A DNA stretch of 64,000 bases from Strongyloides papillosus (lineage: Eukaryota; Nematoda; Chromadorea; Rhabditida; Strongyloididae): NCBI GenBank assembly GCA_005656395.1, contig SRSI01000009.1:1984001-2048000 (forward strand), in the 5' to 3' direction. Under the pieces are notes generated by a model. The model saw nothing but the letters and a program-made list of their open reading frames with translations, had not been told where the DNA came from and did not search any database. Made by a program: the position numbers and the translations under genes. Shown one piece after another: positions 50,246 through 61,249 of this stretch. How positions within the stretch are numbered: position 1 is the stretch's first letter; each line of letters opens with the position of its first letter.

Positions 50246-50748
50246 ATTATCAATGTATGCATGCACATATGTATTATATATATAATTTTATGATGAATAA
50301 TTTTATCATTCCGTCTTGTTTAAATATCTTAATAATAAAAGGAAATTTTATACAAATAATATTATTAAGCGCCTCACATGATAATATCTACAAAACAAAA
50401 AAGATAATCTTTGTTTTAAAAGATAATGTTATGTAGAAAAAATTTTATGTTAAGTTTATGAGTCACACTTATACTAAATCACGATTTACTTCAAAAGAAT
50501 ATCTAATATATAATTATGAAAAATGTGTTAAAAATTTTAGAAATGTTAGGTAAATAAAAATACATAAAATTTCTAAGATTAATACAGACTAAATTTTTAT
50601 TTTGTTTCATAAAAAACAAATTTTTTAAAACATTATTTTAACAACTTCTTTTTTACTTGAGAAATTATAAAAAAAAATAAATTATTAGGAGTTTTAAAAA
50701 ATTATATAATGAGAGTACTTATAAGCAAATGCGTAATCCAAATTATTT
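50246..50748. other. Convergent 3' flanks of GPCR and glutaminyl cyclase
   Basis: 503 bp; no gene seen. An 80-codon frame at its left edge overlaps the GPCR end and is not credible. Confidence 0.5.
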
Positions 50749-51857
50749 TCAAGGAGAAACACCGATATATTCCGCTGTGAAAATTTTTACAACTGTTAAA
50801 ATGTCATGTATAGATAAAAAATCTAATACTTCGGGATTGTCATAAATTGTGTGCCAGACGCGTGGGAACCTTGGAGGAATCAAATGTAATACTGGAACTT
50901 TTCTATTTAAAAATGGAATGTGATCATCTTCTACAGTCATATATTGTTGATTACTTTGGAAAATTCTTTTTGGTGTATGTAAAGCATTTCGCTTTCTCAT
51001 TTCAGTTTCTGAAATTATTTTATATTTATTGGTAATAATATACTCTTACCTATATCAACCAAAACTTTAAATACTTTATTACTATTATGCGCAGCAAAAG
51101 GAAATAGTTGAGTATCAGAAGCTCCAAGTAAATCAAGTAAGACAAAGTAGTCAATTCTGTCAATAGTTTTAATTAAACCAGCAGAATTCTGATCTTTATC
51201 TGTATAATATTCCTTAGCCCACTTTTTAGCTAAATGCCTTGAGCCATATATAGAATCAGTTTTAGTCCATTCAATAAATGCTTCTTCACCATCAAAAAAT
51301 ATCAATTGCAGCGTAAGATCTTTATTTTTGCGGTTTTCTAACAGCGGCCCTAAAGTTTTTGCTATATCCAGAATCATAGCACATGGAACAGCAGAATCAG
51401 TAGCAGCTATCATAACTCCCTCATTAAGAATTTTAGAATCATAATGACAAGCTAAAACCAATCTTCGTGGAATCGAAGAATCATATGTAGCAATAATATT
51501 TTTGAATTCTTTTTCCCCATATGGTGTAGTATCATTGAAAGTATCGAATTCAACTTCAAAACCTGCACTTCTAGCTTGACTGGCAATAAAATTACCTACT
51601 TTTCTATGCGACTCTGAGCCAACAATTCTTTCAACTAATAAAGGCTGTAAAAGATTTTGAAAATTTCCTCTATCCCACGATTGAGCTAATTTTAGACGAT
51701 TTTCTGTTGTTAATGTTGTTATTTCGTGATTAACCTTAAAATTACATAAATTTGAATAAAATAAATAAACAGATATACTTACTTGATGAAGTCTCCACAT
51801 ATCACCTGCATCAACCAAACAGACCATAGATATAATAAAAATAAAAAATAATGACAT
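50749..51857 (-). CDS. Glutaminyl-peptide cyclotransferase (glutaminyl cyclase)
   Basis: Three exons, 51783-51857, 51050-51734 and 50749-51008, 339 aa. N-terminal signal peptide (MSLFFIFIISMVCLVDAG). The M28-like zinc fold is complete: LVLACHYDSK, ATDSAVPCAMILDIA (zinc-ligand Asp), LIFFDGEEAF (catalytic Glu and zinc-ligand Glu), YGSRHLA, DLLGA and EDDHIPFLNRKVPVLHLIP (Asp and zinc-ligand His), ending in VWHTIYDNPE. Family knowledge: the enzyme converts N-terminal Gln to pyroglutamate on secreted peptides, protecting neuropeptides from degradation. It acts in the secretory pathway. Intron 1 is 48 nt and contains no in-frame stop, so the unspliced reading also stays open; it is removed here because GTAAGT and TTTTAAG are good splice sites and the inserted residues have no family counterpart. 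Confidence 0.93.
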
Positions 51858-52486
51858 TTATGATTAATAAATGGTTAATATACTAAAATGAGACATATAA
51901 AATATATAGTAAATTTATTTGCAATATAATAACAAAAATCAATATTCTCGAATAAATACTTATCAATATATCTTCAATAAATAACTCACAGATTTAGTTA
52001 CCATATCTACACTACGAAATTATATGCGTGATCAGTTATAGAGATAAAGTAAATAATCTTTTAAAATAAAACGACTAATAATTTACAGTATAGAAGAAAA
52101 GAATGATGTGTTTAATAAATATGATGGTATATAAATATGTATAAGCATGTGTTATTTATAACTTTTGTAACAATTTCTTTTCTTATTTTTATAATTAACA
52201 CGACATCAAAGTATATTAATGAAAATATTTAACATCTATTCATGAATAAAAAATAATTTTTTACATTATCATAACAATTAAAAGAATAAATATTGATAGT
52301 ACCAAGCATAATATAAATATTCAGAAAAAATGAAGGCAATTATTTTCAAAAATAATTTGAAATTTTGAATAACAATATAAAAAATATTTGAATTTAAACA
52401 ATGTAAACATTCGTTTCAACAGTTTTTCTTTCTACAATATCTAAATTATAATAACTATCTCATCCTATATGCGAACTATTAAATTT
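51858..52486. other. Spacer between glutaminyl cyclase promoter and TIM50 3' end
   Basis: AT-rich, no feature recognised. Confidence 0.55.
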
Positions 52487-54019
52487 TTAACTGTGTCTTT
52501 TAAAACCAAATAATGAACCTGAATATCTTTTAATAGCAGCATACTTTGATTCCTTCTCTTTTGGTTGATTTTCTTCATTTTTCTGAGCTAAATATAATGC
52601 CCGGCGTTTAAATTCTTTTGCTGGATCATCGTATTGACTATAATATTGGAGTGTTGGGCGGACATCATCGACATCACTTTGGAGTATAGCTAAAAAAATA
52701 ATAAATAAGATTCACAATACGTTAGTTTTTTTTCAGCAATCTATTTTATAAAAAACAACAACTTACTTTTTAATAATTCGGCAAGATCAATTAAAGATGT
52801 ATCTTCCATATCACCTTCCCATTTTGGTACTCTTAAAACATTTTCTGGATTTAATTTGAAAGATTCTGGATCATAGTCAATATATATTACTTTACTTAAG
52901 TCGCGATTAAGTTTAGATAAATCTTTTCTATAATGACCGTTTTCATATAGTGTACAATCTCTATAAAGTTTGTACATTATTTTTTGATTAGGATCCAGTT
53001 GATCAAGAATAGGTGGAGCAGACATGTTACTCTCTGATGTGTAAATGACAACTTCAAAGTTTGGATAACCAACTACGTCAAGAAAATAATCAAGAGCAGG
53101 TCTCTTTTTAAAACGATATCCAGTTTTATATGTCCACTCAGGATGTAATAAAACATTTTTCATTTCAATAACTAATGTATATTTTGGTTGCAAATATGGA
53201 TATTGTAGTGGGTCAGGAAGAAGTTTTTCACGACACGGTTCGCAAACAATCTAATAGAAAAATTATAAATAGGTAAATAGTACATAATTTTAAAACTAAC
53301 TTTTTTGACATTTTTGACAGAATCTAGTATACGCCATAATGGAGCTAATATTTGACCAGAATATTGATCAATAATAACATTACCCTGTTCATCACGCTGT
53401 TCCTGTGCTGAGTAAATAAAGAAACCAATTAACCCTACAATAGATGTTCCAAAAAGAATTTTCATAGAAAGTATTGTGTTTTTATCCCTTTTTTGACGCT
53501 TTTCAGATTTTTCCTTCTCATCCATAACTTCCTCTTCAGGCTAAAAAATAAAAAGTCTTTTTTTTCATAAAATTATTAAAAATACAAACTTGCAGATTCA
53601 CTGGTTTCTTTTGGATTTACAGTACTTTCATTATTTGTGGTAATGATTTTCTTTTTATCAATGTTTTCACTGGTAATTTGCATTTTTTTAACATTATCAA
53701 TTATCTTTTCTTTTTCTATACTTTCATTGATAATTTTTTCTTTTTCTATATTTCCATTGATAACTTTCTCTTTTGCAATCTCTTTATGATCATGTAACTT
53801 CAAAGATGCAGAAGAAAAATCCTCATTGGGAATTTTGTTATGCTTATAAATAAAAGGAGATACTACTTTTGGTTCATCTAAACAGGTTTCAAATCCTTTA
53901 TTTATTTTTTTATTCAAAATAATCCCTGATGAGGAAAGAAAACGATTTTTGTAAACAATTGACAGATTTGAAATTAAATTTGAACGTTTAGTTAGAACAC
54001 TAAACAGATGATGTCTCAT
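52487..54019 (-). CDS. scpl-4: TIM50, mitochondrial inner-membrane translocase subunit
   Basis: Four exons, 53594-54019, 53301-53540, 52767-53250 and 52487-52689, about 450 aa. Residues 1-35 (MRHHLFSVLTKRSNLISN and following) are Arg/Ser-rich without acids, a mitochondrial presequence. A Lys/Glu-rich linker follows, then one membrane helix (MKILFGTSIVGLIGFFIY). The intermembrane-space FCP1/HAD-like domain has LLPDPLQYPYLQPKYTLVIE, KNVLLHPEWTYKTGYRFKKRP, VVIYTSESNMSA and LNRDLSKVIYIDYD. As in other TIM50 proteins the phosphatase DxDx(T/V) motif is absent, so it is a receptor and not an enzyme. Family knowledge: TIM50 receives presequence proteins from TOM for the TIM23 channel. The junction of exons 1 and 2 requires an unusual GC donor (GCAAGT) or a shifted acceptor; all other introns are GT-AG. 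The symbol follows the C. elegans orthologue. Confidence 0.92.
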
Positions 54020-54301
54020 TTTGCTACAGTGCAATTGTTATACTATAATAAATGAATAGCAAAAATTAAAATATAAATCGAAAGAGGTAAAAGTTAATTA
54101 GTTCAAAATCATATATTTTCATTTAATAAAAGAATATACTATGCACCAAAATTTAAAATGACTCTTATAACGATTTTTGTATTACGTGAATGTGGAATAT
54201 GTAAAAGTATTTTACATGTCTATGTAATAAATTAAACCATCATTTTTGATTTGGTGATCCAATTTTTGGTAATATTAAATTATTTTATAATATCTGGACA
54301 A

Positions 54302-56397
54302 ATGGAGAACAATAGAACTGATCCTACTTCTAAACCAAAACGTAGGAATCCAAACAACAATAGATCACATAATATAAGAAGGAATGAAAATTATATAAAG
54401 GATGATCAATCTTTTATAAATGAACAAAATGAGACACTGGAATTGGCAAAAATTATAAGAGTATAGTTATTAATTTTTTTTATTTAAATTTTAATAATTT
54501 TTAGGAGAGTGGTGTTTCAACTAAACATATTGTTGATGGACTTCCAATTGCAGTTACATTTGTATCAACATGTGAAATATGTTATGAAGAAAGAGAATTC
54601 TTTGGAATGTTTCCTTGTAATCACTGTGTATGTATGCAATGTCTACTAAAACAAACTTTATTTACTGAAAGTATTGCTTGTTGCCATTGTAGAAATATAT
54701 ATGATTCAATTGTATTTTTTAGAGTTGATCACGAACTTCCAACTCAATATCCTCCAATAGATATTCAACGGTGTAAAAAACGTTATATTTCCAGATATAA
54801 TACTAGACTACAGAGAAAATATAACATTATGTTTGGTTGTAGTTTGACAGTTCAAGCCTACGACCACGTGTTAGGCCATAGGTGTTATATTTGCGATAAA
54901 AATGATGATGACTCTGACCACAAAACATTCGCAAAACTGAGAGAACACTATTTAAATAAACATAGAAGGAAGTTTTGTGAGATTTGTTGTGAGCACGAGA
55001 AAAAATTCTCCTCTGAAAGAATTCCTTTCACCTTTTCTGAATTCAAAGAACATCTACAAGGTAAAAAAACACCATGGGAAGAACTAGCCACAGATGGTCA
55101 TGTGAATTGTAAATTTTGCCGTAACAAAATTTTCTATGGAAGCGAGGAGAGGTTTCGTCACTATCGTCTTGAACACCAAACTTGTGAAATATGTTTAAGA
55201 GAAAAGAATGAATTTATGGTATTTGAAAATTTTAGATGCCTATTATATCACTATGAAAATAAACATTATTTATGTCCTGATGGTGATTGCCGTAAGTCTG
55301 GTTTATGTTTCTCATCAGATGCTGAACTTCAACTTCACATCTCTGAACAACATAAAAAAACAAATCGTGTTCAGCCCATTCCATTATCTTTTCCATCAAC
55401 TTTAAGAAATTCACGACCATCGGGTTCTACCTCTCAAACTATTCTAGTCCAAGAAGAGCAAAAACCACCAACAAGAAATGTAATTCCAAATGCCGTTGTT
55501 AAAACATCCTCAGGTACTCAAGGTATAGGAATGTATAATTATGTAAGTAATCGAGCAAATCTCGGCATAAGTGATAGTAATGCATTTCCATCATTGCTTT
55601 CCAATGTTGATATTAAAAAACCTTCAGCTACACAGAATACAACACCCGCATCCGTTATTGTGTCTAAAACAAAAGTTCCTGAACCTCCAAAGACAAAGAA
55701 TACCTATGATGCCACAGGTTCAGATTTTCCAAGTCTTCTAAGCAATGCAACCAAAAAAAATGATGCTAATGTGTGGGGTGATGGTAATGTAACAAAATTA
55801 AAAAGTGCATTGACAAAGCCTGTTGTGAGCGTTACATCAAATTCAAAAACTAAGAAAGATGTTCCGAAACCAAGAAGTTTTGACCCAAATACCTGGGCTA
55901 CACCATCACCTGCAACGGGCAAAGATGATCCAACAAAAAGCATTCCACGTATTTCAGGCTTTGCGGATTTCCAAGAGGTTGTCAATAGTTCAAAGCCTTC
56001 TCCTTTAAATAATATGTCATCTTTGTCTAATTCTTTGGTTAAAGATACTACAGGTTCTGATAAAAAAAGCGATGAGGATAATGAATTATTTGTAAGAGCT
56101 GATGGTTTCAAAATTCCTGTTAATCATGTCAACAATAAAAGGCCACCATTAATGGAATCATCTTCAACCGTTAAAAAAGTCCCACCATTAGAAGCATTTC
56201 CAGTTCTTTTCAATCCTTATCAATCAAAAGAAAATGAGACAAAAGAAAAGAAACCAAATACTCCAGGAGGTACTGATAATAATAAGGTGGAGGAACCAAA
56301 AGATTTTAACTCAGTAAGTTTCTACTTTTTTTTTACTTTTTATTTATATTTATTACAGGTTGTTAGTGAGATGTTTAAAAATTTAAACAAGAATTAG
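54302..56397 (+). CDS. znf-598: ZNF598/Hel2-type RING E3 ubiquitin ligase
   Basis: Three exons, 54302-54460, 54505-56313 and 56359-56397, 668 aa. A RING finger at about 75-120 (CEICYEEREFFGMFPCNHCV, then CLLK and CCHC) is followed by the characteristic string of C2H2-like fingers (YICDKNDDDSDHKTFAKLRE; HVNCKFCRNKIFYGSEERFR; YLCPDGDCRKSGLCFSSDAE). A long disordered region carries FPSLLSN repeats, and the last tiny exon reads VVSEMFKNLNKN. Family knowledge: ZNF598/Hel2 binds collided ribosomes and ubiquitinates 40S proteins to start ribosome-associated quality control. The last intron is 45 nt without an in-frame stop, so its retention would add 15 residues. The start is the first ATG of the frame. 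B9D1 follows 310 bp downstream on the same strand. Confidence 0.93.
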
Positions 56398-56706
56398 ATG
56401 GAGAAATTTTATTAAAAGACACTCGGAAAGTTTTTATTTACTGGTAAAAATATAATTATAATGATAGTGTTTAATTGTTATTTGAGATGTTTGTTTAATC
56501 TTAGAAAAAAAAAATTTTTTTCATTTGTATTGATGTTTTTTATTTTAATATAAATTAGATGACAATAAATAATAATTTTAAAAGATGTCCCCCCAATATT
56601 GTTGAAATAAATTTATTTTCTTACTACGGTTACCTGGCAACAATAGTACTAAGATTGTCGTAATCTATAATTTTATTTCTAAATTGTTCGAAAGTTTAAG
56701 TTTTTA

Positions 56707-57528
56707 ATGTCTAAAAGTAAGAGTAGTTTTACAGTAATAGTCAATGGAAATATTATGAATGCATGTGTAAGTTTCAACAAAATTTTGATATTTTAGTTTT
56801 TTAAGTTCCATCAAGCAAAAAGTCTTTATGTTAGATATAATTTTTTCTATGGACCTGACTGGTCTTTTGTAACAGGAATAGAAGAAGGAATAAGTTGTTC
56901 AGGGCATAAGGCAAAAAATAAAGCAGAAATTAATTTAAATACTCTAATACAGTGTACTTTTTCTTCAACAAATCCTTATAAATGGCCACAATTAATACTT
57001 TCTTGTTATGGACCTGATATGTTTGGTAATGATGTTATTCTTGGATATGGCTCTGTATACGTACCTACAACACCTGGATTAACGGAAGTATCCGTACCAA
57101 TGTTTGTTCCAAAGGCTTCTTCTGGCATAAACAAGTTAATTGGCCTATTAACTGGAAGGAGAGCTGAATTTATTGACTCAAGAGTTGTTGGATTAGCAGA
57201 AGGAAGAGACATGACAAGAGTGATAACACAAGGAATTATAAATGTTCAATTTAATGTAATTATAAAAGATCTCAAAAAATTTGGTTACGATGTTGTAGGA
57301 GAGACGATGGCAAAGATGTCTGAATTTATTTTGCCACAACATATATTTGAAAAAGAAGAATTATCAAGCTCAAATGTTACTGGTAGCCAATATCAGGAAT
57401 TGAAAGAAGAGGTATATGATAAAAATGAGGGGGCGATTGAATGGAAAGCAGAAGATGAAGTTAAAGATTACAATAATGATAATATAGATAATATTTCAGA
57501 TTATGACATAGAAAATGAAGAAAAATAA
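56707..57528 (+). CDS. mksr-1: B9D1 / MKSR-1 ciliary transition-zone protein
   Basis: Two exons, 56707-56766 and 56797-57528 (a 30-nt intron), 263 aa. The B9 domain covers most of the protein: FTVIVNGNI, YGPDWSFVTGIEEGIS, STNPYKWPQLILSCYGPD, MFGNDVILGYGSVYVPTTPG, VPMFVP, GRRAEFIDSRVVGLAEGRD and TRVITQGIINVQFNVI, all aligned with animal B9D1. Family knowledge: B9D1 is part of the Meckel-Gruber (MKS) module that gates the base of the cilium, which in nematodes means sensory neurons. The protein carries an acidic Asp/Asn/Glu-rich C-terminal tail of about 60 residues that the human protein lacks. The small first exon is supported by the conserved N-terminal strand. Confidence 0.94.
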
Positions 57529-57584
57529 ATAAAAACTATTTATAAAAACAACTTAAAACCAATATTTAAATAAAGATATTTAAT

Positions 57585-59850
57585 CTAAAGTTCTGAATGA
57601 ACAGATCCACTTGTACACTTTTCTTCACTACACTTCCTTGCCTTATTTTCAACAATTTTTGGAGATTGTTCCAATGTTTGTACATTTTTTCTTATAAGTT
57701 TTTCAATTCGATGTGCAAATGCATCCGGTTTTTCAATAGTAAATCCTGACCTCAACATGGCAGTTTCAGAAACTAAATGACCTATACTATGAACTAACTC
57801 GTCATTTTCATCATTTTCAACCATTTTGTTAAGTATCTTTATAATTTCATTATTTGGATTAATTTCAAAATTATAACGTAACTTGTCTAAAATACTTTGT
57901 GCACTTGTTTTACTTAGAATTTGAGTTGCTCTGATAAGTTTTGCCCGATATCCAGAAATTCCATTTTCTGTTGCTACATAAGCAGCTGGTGATGAAGAAA
58001 GTCTCTTTGAGATGACAATTTTTTCTACCTTACTATCTATTATATTTTTTTTAAACCATTCAATAAGTTTGGCATAATCTTCTTTATTATCATCTTCTTT
58101 TGAACTTTTATTATCTTCATCATTATTTATAGCTAAATTACGGAACTTCTTGTTTTTATACATCCTAAGTTGGTCAAAAATATTTTCATCAAGAGGATCG
58201 AAACAATAAAGGACTTCAGTATGGTCATTAATGTACTTTTCAACAAGAGGTGATGTCTTAATTTCATGTATACTTTCTCCTCCAAGATAGAAAATTTCTT
58301 TTTGGTCATCTTTCATTCGAGATATGTATTCATCTAAGGTAGTCTCATTTCCGTTGTATGAACTGTTAAATCTTAGTAGTTTTGCAATTTTATTGGCATT
58401 TTCATGATCTTCTAATATTCCATGTTTTAATTTTCTTGAATAAATTGCATAAAATTTATCGAAAGCTTCAGCTTTTAATTTACTAATCATTTCTAAAATT
58501 TTCCTAACGACTTTCTTTTTAATTAAACGAAGAAGTTTCGAAGTTTGGAGAACTTCACGAGAAACATTTAAAGGCAAGTCATCAGAATCAATGACACCGG
58601 CAACCCAAGATAAGTATCGTGGAAGAATTTCACTAATTTCATCAGTAATATAAATTCTTCTAACATATAATTTAATCAATTTTGTAATGGTTAAAACATT
58701 ATCTTCCATTTTTTCATTTAATTTACCCGGTATATAAAATATTCCTTTAAAAATAACATCACCTTCAGTATGAAAATGTATCCGTCCAAGAGAAGGTTTA
58801 CGATCAAATGGATTTAGTATAAGTCCATTGTAAAAGAATTCATACTCTTCTTCCGTTACATTTTTAGGTTGTCTTACCCACAATGGTTTAAATCCATTAA
58901 TTTTCTCCCAGGCATATTTTACAACTTTAGTTTTTTCAGTATCACCATTACTATCATTTTCCTTTGTATCGTCTTTATTCGATTCTTGTTTTTCATAGGC
59001 GTAAATGTCAAATGTAACAAATTGAGAATAAGTATGAATAAGATGGCGAAGTTTGTTAAGTTCAGAAAATTGTTTGGCATCATCTCTCAAATAAAGTGTG
59101 ATTTCTGTGCCCCTCTTTAATGTATCACCTTCTGGATCTTCCATAATTGTGTAACTACTGGCATCAGAAATCCAAATATGTTGAGTGTCATTGTTGTGCT
59201 TTGAACGGACAACAACTTTATCAGCAACAAGAAAAACTGAATAAAAACCAACTCCAAATTGGCCAATCAAACTTCGTTGCTCCTCAAGATTTGATGCATT
59301 CATAATTTTTTCAATAAAATTAGCAGTGCCAGATTTAGCAATTGTTCCAAGATGAGTAATCAACTCCTCTTTAGTCATGCCAATTCCCGTATCTGTTAAA
59401 GTAATAGTATGAGCCACTGGATCAGATTGAATTCGAATAAGTAAATCTTCAGTTGTTGAAAGAGCATCTTTTTGATGATATGACAAGAAACGAATTTTAT
59501 CCAATGCATCGGCAGCATTTGAAATAAGTTCTCTCATAAAAATTTCTTTGTTTTTATAAAGTGAATTTATAATAAGTTTCATCATACGAGAAATTTCTGC
59601 TTGAAATTGGAATTTTTCACTTGAACCAGACATTTTCTCAACTTCTTCTTTCGTTAAAAATGCTTTTGGAGGTTCTTCAGACAACACTTTCTCTGGTTCA
59701 TTATCGACTTTATCAGCAACATCTATTGTAGACTCATTACCATTATTACAATAAAGTTGAGTGACAAAAGCTAAAGAAAATAAATACAGTAGAAATGTTA
59801 AACGTACCTTGTAGAAGTAAAATGAAAATGAGATTCCTTTTTTTCAACAT
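57585..59850 (-). CDS. enpl-1: GRP94-type endoplasmic-reticulum HSP90 (endoplasmin)
   Basis: Two exons, 59808-59850 and 57585-59770, 742 aa. The first exon gives a signal peptide (MLKKRNLIFILLLQAFVTQL). GHKL ATPase motifs are MRELISNAADALDKIR (the usual Ser of NASDALDK is Ala), [11 protein letters not shown] and [19 protein letters not shown]94 features are the SEKFQFQAEISRMMKLI start of the N-domain, KHNNDTQHIW and an insertion (LEEQRSL) before the lid glycine. The middle domain has [17 protein letters not shown]. The charged linker is short. The C-terminus is VHSEL, close to but not the standard KDEL/HDEL retrieval signal. Family knowledge: GRP94 folds secreted and membrane clients in the ER. 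Codons are strongly AT-rich, unlike the cytosolic HSP90 18 kb away. A UPR-type element and a TATA box lie just upstream. Confidence 0.95.
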
Positions 59851-59885
59851 ATTTTTAGAATAACACTGAATAAAAAATCTCCCAA

Positions 59886-59897
59886 TTATTTATACCC
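59886..59897 (-). promoter_or_regulatory. TATA box of GRP94
   Basis: Minus-strand GGTATAAATAAT lies about 40 bp upstream of the GRP94 ATG, between it and the UPR-type element. Confidence 0.55.
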
Positions 59898-59918
59898 TTT
59901 GAGTATGCTTCTAGAAAC

Positions 59919-59927
59919 GCCACGTCA
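59919..59927 (-). promoter_or_regulatory. UPR element (XBP-1 type) upstream of GRP94
   Basis: Minus-strand TGACGTGGC, an exact match to the UPRE core TGACGTGG bound by XBP1, 69 bp upstream of the start codon and about 25 bp beyond the TATA box. Confidence 0.65.
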
Positions 59928-60138
59928 AAACCGAGAAATGCAAAAAACATCCTAATTACTCGACAGAAGAGTAGTTGGAGAGAAAAGCCTTTTGATATTA
60001 CTTAAAATTAAAAAAAATGAATTTAAGCAACAAATGTATATTATTAATATTTTAAGCAACAGAGAGCAGTTTTTTTATAAATTTTATAAACAACAAAATT
60101 AACCATTAACAATGAGCAAATCAAAAAAATCAAACTGT

Positions 60139-61249
60139 TTACTTCTTGCCTTTGGATTCTTTTTCAGTCTCAGAAACTCTTCTTATAACTGCTTGTCTCT
60201 TTTGGACCATCTTCTCTTCACGGCGTTTACGGGTTTCCTTAGCCTTAGCTTTAGCTGCTTCAACTTGGTCACTAAAAAAAATTAATAAATAATCATGTAA
60301 AATGAAAAAAAAAATTTAAATTAAAAAATAAAATTGTACATAGCATGGTTTGTCCCACTGGTCATTGTTCCGACGGAGCTACAGCGTGAATTGGAATATA
60401 CTATGCAAGAACCGGGCAACCTAACGGGAGCCACACAGTCCCTCTTAATATTCGACAATGGCGATACGGCACCATGGAATTGAACCCACCGCCACATACG
60501 CAAGAAGAGCGGGTAGCTCAACTATGACATGTCGACATTGAAAACAGTTCTAATTTTTTGATTACAAGAAAAAAAACATACATAAGTTGTTTGGCACGGA
60601 TATTTTCAGCCTTCTTCTTGAAAATGAATTCTTGGAGATTACGCTTGTTTTTGAAAGCATTACCCTTAGCACGGAGATAGAGTTCTTGATATAAATGTTT
60701 GTCAATTCTTCCTGCATCACGGTATTTTTTAAGTAAATGTCTCAAAACACGAATACGACGAATCCAAAGGATCTTTCCTGGCATACGAGCATTAGCTGTA
60801 CCAACACGTTTACCAAGACCACAATGACGTCCCTAAAATTTTCAATAAATTTGCAAACCTAACATTTAAACCTACTTTTCTACGAGCTTCTTGGTACTTA
60901 CGAGCACGGAAGCGAGAGTGGACAACGACTGGCTTTTTGATTACAAGACCATCTTTAATAAGACGACGTACATTGGCACGAGAGTTAGCAGAACTGATTT
61001 CTGATGCTTCATTTGGGTCAAGCCATACTCTTCCTTTTCCGCATTTAAGAACGGAAGCGGCAAGCCTTTTTTGGAGTGAAAGGTTACTGAAAAATAGAAA
61101 AAAATGATATAAGAATACTTTATTTTATCTAAAAATTTTGAAATACCTATCTCAAGAATTCAAACTCAAAATGGTTTAAAAAGAAGTACAAAGAAAGAAG
61201 ACTACCTCAGCATTGATATTTTATTAAAATAATAGAAAACTTACCTCAT
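60139..61249 (-). CDS. rpl-19: 60S ribosomal protein L19 (eL19)
   Basis: Four exons, 61245-61249, 60876-61086, 60582-60832 and 60139-60271, 199 aa. The first exon holds only ATG plus two bases. The product starts [20 protein letters not shown] and has [54 protein letters not shown] and a C-terminal helix with [18 protein letters not shown], all colinear with animal L19. Family knowledge: eL19 is a large-subunit protein with a long helical extension that reaches the small subunit. Codon use is GC-richer than neighbours, as expected for high expression. Intron 3 is 310 nt, far longer than the usual 40, because it contains the GC-rich structured element at 60334-60546. Intron 1 is 158 nt. Confidence 0.97.
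60334..60546 (-). ncRNA. GC-rich structured element in rpl-19 intron 3 (ncRNA or SINE candidate)
   Basis: About 210 nt at close to 50% GC inside an intron whose edges are almost pure A/T. The minus strand (host-gene sense) holds GGTTCAATTCC, an exact tRNA-type box B (60476-60486), and about 40 nt earlier TAGTTGAGCTA, close to box A. Pairing is visible. TCGACA (60452-60457) pairs with TGTCGA (60530-60535), enclosing TGGCG/CGCCA. GGGA (60426) pairs with TCCC (60439). CATAG (60339-60343) pairs with CTATG (60401-60405). A T-rich run follows on the minus strand. It does not fold as a normal tRNA because the T-stem does not pair. An H/ACA-like reading is possible (ATATTA hinge, ACA near the 3' end). 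Options: intron-hosted small RNA, independent Pol III RNA, or tRNA-derived SINE. The plus strand also ends in T6. Confidence 0.55.

Noticed and set aside
60321..60521. 66-codon minus-strand ORF in rpl-19 intron 3
   Set aside because: It merely crosses the GC-rich structured element. L19 exons on both sides join perfectly without it.
60452..60535. Reading of the intronic element as a functional tRNA
   Set aside because: Box B is present, but the T-stem does not pair, and the 84-nt length with its D- and anticodon arms does not make a cloverleaf.
61201..61209. TGAGGTAGT on the minus strand inside rpl-19 intron 1, like the start of a let-7 family microRNA
   Set aside because: The following bases do not match any let-7 member I know and no complementary arm for a hairpin lies nearby. 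It is more likely a cryptic splice donor (GAG then GTAGTC).
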